Position numbers and translations under genes: made by a program
Shown: positions 4,868 through 9,019 of the stretch, in pieces
Position numbering within the stretch: the stretch's first letter is position 1
Layout: each line of letters starts with the position of its first letter
Source of the DNA: Lachnospiraceae bacterium
GTDB taxonomy: Bacteria > Bacillota > Clostridia > Lachnospirales > Lachnospiraceae
DNA: 9,019 nucleotides
NCBI GenBank assembly: GCA_900753305.1
Contig: CAADYR010000104.1
Coordinates: 1-9,019, forward strand
Direction: 5' to 3'
Notes under the pieces: model-generated
Seen by the model: only the letters and a program-made list of their open reading frames with translations
What the model was told of the DNA's origin: nothing
Databases searched by the model: none

Positions 4868-5912
4868 TCCAGCCACCTCCGTACATATCATGCTGTACCT
4901 CCTGCTGATAATAATGATTCATCGTTGAGGGTGCATTATAAAGAGCTGTTACCATATATGCCTTGATATTTGCAATTTTCGTAGTTGTTTCCTGCATACA
5001 TCCTATCACATATTCCAAATGGGAGCTATTCAGTTTGAGGAACTTTGATTTTACAAGCTCATATGGATAATCATTTCCACCGATTTTAACAGTCTTATGC
5101 TTCACACATACAATCTCGCAGATTACCTCATACAATTCCTCATACAGCCCTTTGTCCTGCCATCTGCCATATTTCATGTGATGTTCGTACTCAATATTCT
5201 CTTTGATGATTTCCATGTAAGCATTGACATCTTCCATCACATCAATCTCCCCTTCCAACTCACTGCCGGATTGATTGATAGGATTGATATAATTCCTATC
5301 AATATTACTCTGGTTAGTATGATTATAGTTAGTATAATTAGGGTCTGCTTTTTGAACTTCCGCAAGTTCAGATATTGTACTTCTTGAAGTAAAATTTTTA
5401 GACTTCTGGAAGTCTGCTTTTTGAACCTCTTGAAGTTCAGTTTCTGAACTTCTGGAAGTATAACTTTTAGAACTCTTGAGGTTCAAATCCTGAACTTCTG
5501 TGGAAACATCAGCATTTGCAGGCGTTTCTTCTTCTGCTTCTCCTATTGTGGCAAAATTCTTTACATAAATAATATCCGGTTTTCCAAGTCCCCTGCGTTT
5601 CTTTTCGATCAATCCTATCCCATTATCACTGTCCAACTCTTTCATAATCTTAACACAGGTTGCTTTTGCACATCCCAAATCCTCCATGACATTATCAAGA
5701 GTATAAATGATATAGGCTCTGTTTTCTTCATCCAACCAGCCATTTTTCATAGACAGTGACATACGGTCAAGCATCAGACCGTACAGGAGCTTGGCATCGC
5801 TGCTAAGCCCCTTGAAACGCTCGTCTTTAATCAGCAACCGAGGAACACGATAAAAGGAAAACTGTTCTGCTTCAATCCCATAGTAATAATCAAACTGTAT
5901 CTGTTTACCCAT
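4848..5912 (-). CDS. repA: RepA_N-type replication initiator protein
   Basis: 354 residues. The N-terminal domain (about 15-120) matches the RepA_N initiator family of Gram-positive plasmids and ICEs: FYRVPRLLIKDERFKGLSSDAKLLYGLMLDRMSLS, then NGWLDEENRAYIIYTLDNVMEDLGCAKATCVKIMKEL with winged-helix character. The C-terminal part (about 225-335) resembles the domain that follows RepA_N in ICE proteins (DUF6017-like), including HLEYVIGCMQETTTKIANIKAYMVTALYNAP. The middle (134-215) is polar and repetitive: EVQ recurs at 139, 162 and 185, exactly 23 residues apart. This reflects 23-bp DNA repeats inside the gene, the probable origin. The start at 5912 has GGGGG eight bases upstream, overlapping the parB stop. 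It would start replication of the excised circle. The frame is intact. Confidence 0.93.
   Translation of the reverse strand: MGKQIQFDYYYGIEAEQFSFYRVPRLLIKDERFKGLSSDAKLLYGLMLDRMSLSMKNGWLDEENRAYIIYTLDNVMEDLGCAKATCVKIMKELDSDNGIGLIEKKRRGLGKPDIIYVKNFATIGEAEEETPANADVSTEVQDLNLKSSKSYTSRSSETELQEVQKADFQKSKNFTSRSTISELAEVQKADPNYTNYNHTNQSNIDRNYINPINQSGSELEGEIDVMEDVNAYMEIIKENIEYEHHMKYGRWQDKGLYEELYEVICEIVCVKHKTVKIGGNDYPYELVKSKFLKLNSSHLEYVIGCMQETTTKIANIKAYMVTALYNAPSTMNHYYQQEVQHDMYGGGWNEKNIG
5274..5343. other. AT-rich segment with a 10-bp-arm hairpin: candidate origin unwinding region
   Basis: ATTGATAGGA (5274-5283) and its exact reverse complement (5294-5303) flank a 10-base AT-rich loop. Next come two 15-bp direct repeats beginning TTAGTAT (5314-5328 and 5329-5343). 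The segment touches the iteron array at 5351 and lies inside the repA coding sequence (the asparagine- and tyrosine-rich NYTNYNHTN region). Position and composition fit a DNA unwinding element; this is inference. Confidence 0.5.
5351..5511. repeat. Seven palindromic iterons, 23-bp period: candidate oriV inside repA
   Basis: Imperfect palindromes with consensus GAACTTCTTGAAGTTC are centred at 5361.5, 5384.5, 5407.5, 5430.5, 5453.5 and 5476.5. A degenerate seventh is at about 5499.5. Every step is exactly 23 bp, about two helical turns. The sequence is TGAACTT/AAGTTCA in unit 1, TACTTC/GAAGTA in unit 2 and AGACTTC/GAAGTCT in unit 3. Since 23 is not a multiple of 3, the protein repeats only every 69 bp (23 residues), so selection appears to act on DNA. 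RepA_N plasmids such as pAD1 are known to carry their origin within the rep gene, which supports an initiator-binding role. Confidence 0.8.
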
Positions 5913-5927
5913 TTTACCGCACCCCCT

Positions 5928-6809
5928 TTACTGTTTCTTCTGCCATTCCTCCAATAATTGCAGGATAATCCCCTCAATCTCTTCGCTGGAGTATTCCTCT
6001 GAAAAAAACTGGCTGATTTTTTCAGACTTGATTGTAACTTTCCTCTCTTTCGGCTTTTCCTCGGTCAGTATCAGACGCACCATCGGCAGCGTCAGTTCGC
6101 CGCTTTTCCCATATTCCTTCAGCTTGGCAGACTGTACTGTGGAAATATTTGCTCCGCTTTCCTCAAGGATTACCAGCACCCACTGTTGTGCATCTTCCGA
6201 CAGAAAGGAAATGTCAACACCCTGTACCAGACCGATTTTCTTTCTGTCAACCAACTCTAGCAGCTCATCGGACAGCCTTGCAAGCCAGATATACCGTTGC
6301 ACCGTCTTTCCGCTTTCTCCGGCAGCTTCTCCTACCTCGTCAAGCGTATTTCCGTTTCCTTTTCTGCCCTGATGCTTCATAGCCTCGTATTTCATGGCAT
6401 AAGCTTTCGCCTTCTCACTTGGCAGAATGTCCTCACGCTGAATGTTGGAATCCACCATGATAATCGTAGCTTCATCGTCTGTATAATTGCGGACTATCAC
6501 AGGCATATCCTCTTTTCCTGCCCGTTCTGAACCTCGTTTTCTGCGGTGTCCGGCTATGATTTCATAGCCACCCTCTGCCCTCGGTCTTGCAATTCCCGGT
6601 ACGAGCACCCCATACTTACTGATGCTTTCCGTTGTTTCTTCCATTTTTTCATCGTCCAGTACACGGAACGGATGATTTCTAAACTCATGCAAATCCGTGA
6701 GCTTGGCTCTGATAATCTGCTCTTCGCTCCCTGTCTTTTCTTCTGCATTTCCAAATAAATCATCATAACTGCTTAATTTTACCTTTGCGGCACTTCCTGC
6801 TTTACTCAT
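5928..6809 (-). CDS. parB: ParB/Spo0J family partition protein
   Basis: 293 residues. The N-terminal CTP-binding domain is clear: HPFRVLDDEKMEETTESISKYGVLVPGIARP (46-76), the GHRRKRG motif (87-93, the family GxRR) and SNIQRED (121-127, the family ENxQR). These are the CTPase boxes of clamp-forming ParB proteins. A helix-turn-helix follows at about 154-180 (NTLDEVGEAAGESGKTVQRYIWLARLSDEL). The C-terminal part ends in an acidic helix (SSEEIEGIILQLLEEWQ) suited to dimerisation. It should load at a parS-like site and work with ParA to segregate the excised element. ATG at 6809 is preferred because GGAGG is eight bases upstream; a TTG at 6815 is too close to that site. It overlaps the parA stop by eight bases and is followed directly by repA. 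Its parS is not known; the 15-bp palindromes are candidates. Confidence 0.93.
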   Translation of the reverse strand: MSKAGSAAKVKLSSYDDLFGNAEEKTGSEEQIIRAKLTDLHEFRNHPFRVLDDEKMEETTESISKYGVLVPGIARPRAEGGYEIIAGHRRKRGSERAGKEDMPVIVRNYTDDEATIIMVDSNIQREDILPSEKAKAYAMKYEAMKHQGRKGNGNTLDEVGEAAGESGKTVQRYIWLARLSDELLELVDRKKIGLVQGVDISFLSEDAQQWVLVILEESGANISTVQSAKLKEYGKSGELTLPMVRLILTEEKPKERKVTIKSEKISQFFSEEYSSEEIEGIILQLLEEWQKKQ

Positions 6810-7584
6810 TCCCAAGCACCTCCTCCGTCAAAGACTGATAAGCAGCGGCTACTTTGCCTTTCGGATCATGTTCGTAGATACTGACACCCTCTGCGGAAAT
6901 CTCTGCCGCACGGACGGAAATGGGAATACTGTTTTCAAATATCCGCACCTTGCTACCGTAATTCTCCACCAGTAATGCAGTAATGTCCTTTGCATAATTG
7001 GTTCGAGCATCCACCATTGTCAGCAGAATCCCCTCAATCATCAGCTTCGGGTTAATCTGTCTCCTGACCTTTCCTATGGTCTTAATAAGCTGCTGCAACC
7101 CTTTTGCCGGAAGATATGCCGCCTGCACTGGAATCAGAATACTGTCCGCACAGGCAAAAGCGTTTATAGTAATCATGCCGAGAGAGGGCATACAGTCAAT
7201 CAGAATATAATCATAATTATCCTTTACCAGCTCTATGTAGGAACGCATCACAAGCTCTCTGCTCATCACATTTACAAGTGATACTTCCAGACCGGAAAGC
7301 TCAATGTTTCCCGGCATCAGGTCAATTCCCTCTTTGTGTTTCAGGATACCATAATCCGCTTCCATATCTTCATCATTGATGATATTGCCAAGTGCTGTTG
7401 CAAGTGTTTCCTCTAGCTTGTCCGGCTCTGTGAAGCCAAGACTGTCTGTCAGACTGCCCTGTGCATCGGCATCAATCAGCAGGACTTTCTTGCCCTGTTT
7501 TGCCAATCCTATGCCTAAATTACTGGTTGTGGTGGTCTTGCCCACACCACCTTTTTGGTTTGCGATTGCGATTATTTTACACAT
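6802..7584 (-). CDS. parA: ParA family partition ATPase
   Basis: 260 residues, normal length for a Soj-type ParA without an N-terminal DNA-binding domain. The deviant Walker A motif is KGGVGKT (11-17), with the signature lysine at its start. Next is the Walker A' segment LLIDADAQGSLT (35-46), where D38 and D40 are the expected aspartates. The Walker B region is YDYILIDCMPSLG (about 124-136). These features allow ATP-dependent dimerisation and nonspecific DNA binding that move ParB-bound DNA. The start at 7584 has AAGGAG about nine bases upstream. The gene lies 23 bases after the DUF3970-like gene and overlaps parB by eight bases, so the two are translationally coupled. In Tn1549-type ICEs this set maintains the excised circle. 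The C-terminal half (SIPISVRAAEISAEGVSIYEHDPKGKVAAAY) is typical of the family. No defect is visible. Confidence 0.95.
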   Translation of the reverse strand: MCKIIAIANQKGGVGKTTTTSNLGIGLAKQGKKVLLIDADAQGSLTDSLGFTEPDKLEETLATALGNIINDEDMEADYGILKHKEGIDLMPGNIELSGLEVSLVNVMSRELVMRSYIELVKDNYDYILIDCMPSLGMITINAFACADSILIPVQAAYLPAKGLQQLIKTIGKVRRQINPKLMIEGILLTMVDARTNYAKDITALLVENYGSKVRIFENSIPISVRAAEISAEGVSIYEHDPKGKVAAAYQSLTEEVLGNE

Positions 7585-7607
7585 GATAGATTCTCCTTTG
7601 TTTTCTG

Positions 7608-7784
7608 CTATTTTTCTGCTACGTTTCTTTTCTTTACTTCTACATACGCCCTGTAAAATTTCTTCGTTCCCTTATTCGGATACATCTCGGAAAACTCCGT
7701 TACTTCCACTTTCGGATTCCTCTGCAAAATCTTTCCGAACCACTTAATATCATTCTTTGTTCCCATCAATCTGACTTTTAACAT
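7608..7784 (-). CDS. DUF3970-like small protein, 58 residues
   Basis: Reading leftward from ATG at 7784, this encodes MLKVRLMGTKNDIKWFGKIL, followed by QRNPKVEVTEFSEMYPNKG and a C-terminus ending VKKRNVAEK. The pattern K(V/I)RLMGT...DIKWF and the YPNKGT...YRAYVEV strand resemble the small DUF3970 family (YvzF-like) often found ahead of parA in ICEs; I assign it from memory of that pattern. It is basic and cytosolic, with a probable beta-alpha-beta fold and unknown function. The start overlaps the stop of the preceding gene by one base (TAATG), so translation is coupled. The stop is TAG at 7610-7608. It is followed after 23 bases by parA. Confidence 0.78.
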   Translation of the reverse strand: MLKVRLMGTKNDIKWFGKILQRNPKVEVTEFSEMYPNKGTKKFYRAYVEVKKRNVAEK

Positions 7785-8257
7785 TAGTCTGTTCCTCCCA
7801 ATAAGGCATACAGCTTATGGTTGTATGTGGCATATTCCGGATACCGAATCTGAATTGCCTGCCAGAAATATGGTGCATAAGCACAGCAGAATATTTCCTC
7901 CACCGTGTACTGCCTGCACTCGTCCACCTGTTCTTCTGCATCTTCATAATCGGAAACACTTGGTGTTCCATTGCAATACAGATTGAATGCCATTCTGATC
8001 ACTCTCACACTTCCACTGGTCTGCCAGCCTTCGTGTAAACACTCTGTTATTACGCATCCTGTTTTGAAATCATAAATTCTGTAAACATTTCTTCTGGTAT
8101 CATCGCTGATCCCAAGACAATAGCAGAGTGCCTTGTGGTAAACATCCTGATACCGGACTTCCTTTAACTTCTCGTAGTAGAATTTCTCATGTGCATCGCT
8201 GATAAAAATAATCTTTTCTTCCTTTTTGGTTTCTGCTCCTAACGCTGTACTTGTCAT
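7784..8257 (-). CDS. DUF6075-like ICE protein, 157 residues
   Basis: First gene of the maintenance operon. The sequence IIFISDAHEKFYYEKLKEVRYQDVYHKALCYCLGISDDTRR, then RIYDFKTGCVITECLHEGWQTSGSVRVIRMAFNLYCNG, and EEIFCCAYAPYFWQAIQIRYPEY matches my recollection of DUF6075, a family carried beside parA in Tn1549-like ICEs. Its function is unknown. It is soluble and rich in aromatic residues. About seven cysteines and several histidines are present but not in a classical zinc arrangement. The start at 8257 has a strong AAGGAGGG Shine-Dalgarno, with cctcc at 8266-8270 and an 8-base spacing. The stop overlaps the next start by one base. The leader contains the hairpin at 8309-8346, and no strong promoter is visible between that hairpin and the gene, so it may be transcribed from further upstream. 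Confidence 0.82.
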   Translation of the reverse strand: MTSTALGAETKKEEKIIFISDAHEKFYYEKLKEVRYQDVYHKALCYCLGISDDTRRNVYRIYDFKTGCVITECLHEGWQTSGSVRVIRMAFNLYCNGTPSVSDYEDAEEQVDECRQYTVEEIFCCAYAPYFWQAIQIRYPEYATYNHKLYALLGGTD

Positions 8258-8308
8258 AATAGAACCCTCCTTGTGTTATTTTGATTTTGTTTTGACCATA
8301 ACAACAGA

Positions 8309-8346
8309 AAAAGGACACTCTCCGTTTTATTGGAAAATGTCCTTTT
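8309..8346. terminator. Bidirectional hairpin terminator at the element edge
   Basis: AAAAGGACA (8309-8317) and its exact complement TGTCCTTTT (8338-8346) form a 9-bp stem; TCC/GGA may extend it internally. T runs follow on both sides (TTTTAAT rightward, TTTTTCTG leftward). Leftward it could stop transcription coming from lysS, or attenuate the maintenance operon whose first gene starts at 8257. A second hairpin, TTAATAG/CTATTAA (8345-8365), abuts it. Confidence 0.65.
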
Positions 8347-8402
8347 AATAGCATTCAACTATTAAGTTTTGAAAGGTTCTGATTTCTAAAACATCCCTTT
8401 TC

Positions 8403-8452
8403 AGTCCATATTAGTCCACCGAATGACACAAATTTGATGTCAATTTGATGTC
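8403..8452. other. Short direct repeats near the lysS 3' end: candidate ICE attachment/arm sites
   Basis: AATTTGATGTC occurs twice in perfect tandem (8431-8441 and 8442-8452), and AGTCCA occurs twice at 10-bp spacing (8403-8408, 8413-8418). Repeats one helical turn apart near an element end are typical of tyrosine-integrase or excisionase binding sites. The region between lysS and the first ICE gene (8258-8495) otherwise holds only the hairpins. The exact crossover and core sequence cannot be seen from one end, and no integrase gene lies in the window. Confidence 0.45.
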
Positions 8453-8495
8453 AAACACTCGATAAACTCATAAAAGTCTATGGATTTTCTGATTC

Positions 8496-9019
8496 TTAGT
8501 ACAACTTCGCACCTGCCGGAATCCGGTCATTCACCATGAGAAGATTTAATCCCTCATGTCCATCTTCCTCGTGTACTGCTGAAATCAGCATACCCTCGGA
8601 ATCAATGCCCATCATCTTTCTCGGAGGCAAATTTACGATTGCAATCGCTGTCTTGCCAATCAGATCTTCTGGCTCGTAATACTCGTGAATACCGCTTAAA
8701 ATCGTGCGTTTCCGGTCTGTTCCGTCATCCAGAGTGAACTTTAAAAGCTTCTTTGACTTCGGTACTGCTTCACATTCCAGAATCTTTACTGCACGGAAAT
8801 CAGCCTTTGCAAAGGTATCGAAATCAATCATTTCTTCAAACAATGGTTCGATTTTTACGTTGGAGAAATCAATCTTTTCTGCAACCTTTTCCTCTGCCAC
8901 AGCAGCATTTTCTACTGCCTTTTCAGCCTTCCCTTCGCCCTTCTTAGCGTCTAAGGACTTCATTGTCGGGAAGAGCAGAACATCACGGATCGCAGGAGAG
9001 TTGGTCAGCAGCATTACCA
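8496..9019 (-). CDS. lysS: Lysyl-tRNA synthetase (class II), C-terminal part with fused tRNA-binding domain
   Basis: Host chromosomal gene, truncated by the window edge. The first visible residues (VMLLTNSPAIRDVLLFPTMK) are the end of the class II LysRS catalytic domain just after motif 3, where RL would precede. Ordinary LysRS ends here. In this protein an alanine- and glutamate-rich linker (about 35 residues, KGEGKAEKAVENAAVAEEKV) leads to an OB-fold tRNA-binding domain of the Trbp111/EMAP II type. It reads DFDTFAKADFRAVKILECEAVPKSKKLLKFTLDDG, then SGIHEYYEPEDLIGK and VNLPPRKMMGIDSEGMLISA, ending GAKLY. That domain is best known from the C-terminus of MetRS, so the gene could be misnamed metG from this end alone. 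It would charge tRNA-Lys, with the extra domain helping to hold tRNA. The gene has an intact TAA stop at 8496-8498 and gives the host side of the element junction. Confidence 0.88.
   Translation of the reverse strand, partial: VMLLTNSPAIRDVLLFPTMKSLDAKKGEGKAEKAVENAAVAEEKVAEKIDFSNVKIEPLFEEMIDFDTFAKADFRAVKILECEAVPKSKKLLKFTLDDGTDRKRTILSGIHEYYEPEDLIGKTAIAIVNLPPRKMMGIDSEGMLISAVHEEDGHEGLNLLMVNDRIPAGAKLY

Noticed and set aside
6810..6815. TTG start for parB two codons upstream
   Set aside because: The GGAGG ribosome site is only a few bases from the TTG but eight bases from the ATG at 6809, which also gives an overlap with parA typical of coupled genes.
8258..8400. A clear promoter for the maintenance operon
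   Set aside because: The best candidates (TTTCAA-17-CTATTA around 8350-8380, TTGTTA-17-AAATAA around 8275-8303) match consensus poorly, so I do not list one.
8431..8452. Tandem repeat as a CRISPR or satellite
   Set aside because: There are only two 11-bp units without spacers; integrase-type arm repeats are a simpler reading.
8496..9019. Calling the right-edge gene metG from its C-terminal tRNA-binding domain
   Set aside because: The segment before the linker, LLTNSPAIRDVLLFPTMK, is the end of class II lysyl-tRNA synthetase and not of MetRS.

Overview
The window looks like one end of an integrative and conjugative element (ICE) of the Tn1549/CTn type, sitting beside a chromosomal lysyl-tRNA synthetase gene. 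The host is probably a low-to-moderate GC Clostridia member, most likely Lachnospiraceae. This rests on the protein families (RepA_N initiator, ParA/ParB, PcfB, VirD4-type coupling protein), strong Gram-positive Shine-Dalgarno sequences, and a host lysS carrying an extra C-terminal tRNA-binding domain. Almost every gene reads leftward (minus strand). The one exception is a small HTH regulator.

Layout from right to left, in the direction of transcription. (1) 9019-8496: 3' end of host lysS. (2) 8495-8258: a gene-free junction with tandem 11-bp repeats, a pair of AGTCCA repeats and a hairpin terminator; the element boundary probably lies here. (3) 8257-4535: a tightly packed maintenance operon with overlapping genes: a DUF6075-like gene, a DUF3970-like gene, parA, parB, a RepA_N initiator and a small membrane protein. 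Inside the rep gene are seven degenerate palindromic repeats with an exact 23-bp period, next to an AT-rich hairpin. This is a strong candidate replication origin. (4) 4534-4182: a convergent terminator, an XRE/Cro-type regulator read rightward, and a divergent promoter region with a perfect 22-bp operator. (5) 4181-1697: five unrecognised genes, one with a zinc ribbon, separated by a repeated terminator-palindrome-RBS cassette. (6) 1577-84: pcfB and the first 340 codons of a VirD4/TraG coupling protein. (7) 83-1: what looks like the 5' end of a group II intron interrupting the coupling-protein gene.

How it works together: ParA, ParB and RepA would keep the excised circular form replicating and segregating. 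PcfB and VirD4 begin the transfer module, which continues beyond the window. The HTH protein probably represses its own promoter and the leftward promoter through the shared operator. A 15-bp palindrome core (TGGACATCGTGTCCA) recurs identically four times between 1671 and 4562, three times in gene leaders. It may be an ICE-wide operator, an RNA control element, or a ParB centromere. Functions of genes 1697-4181 cannot be assigned from sequence alone.
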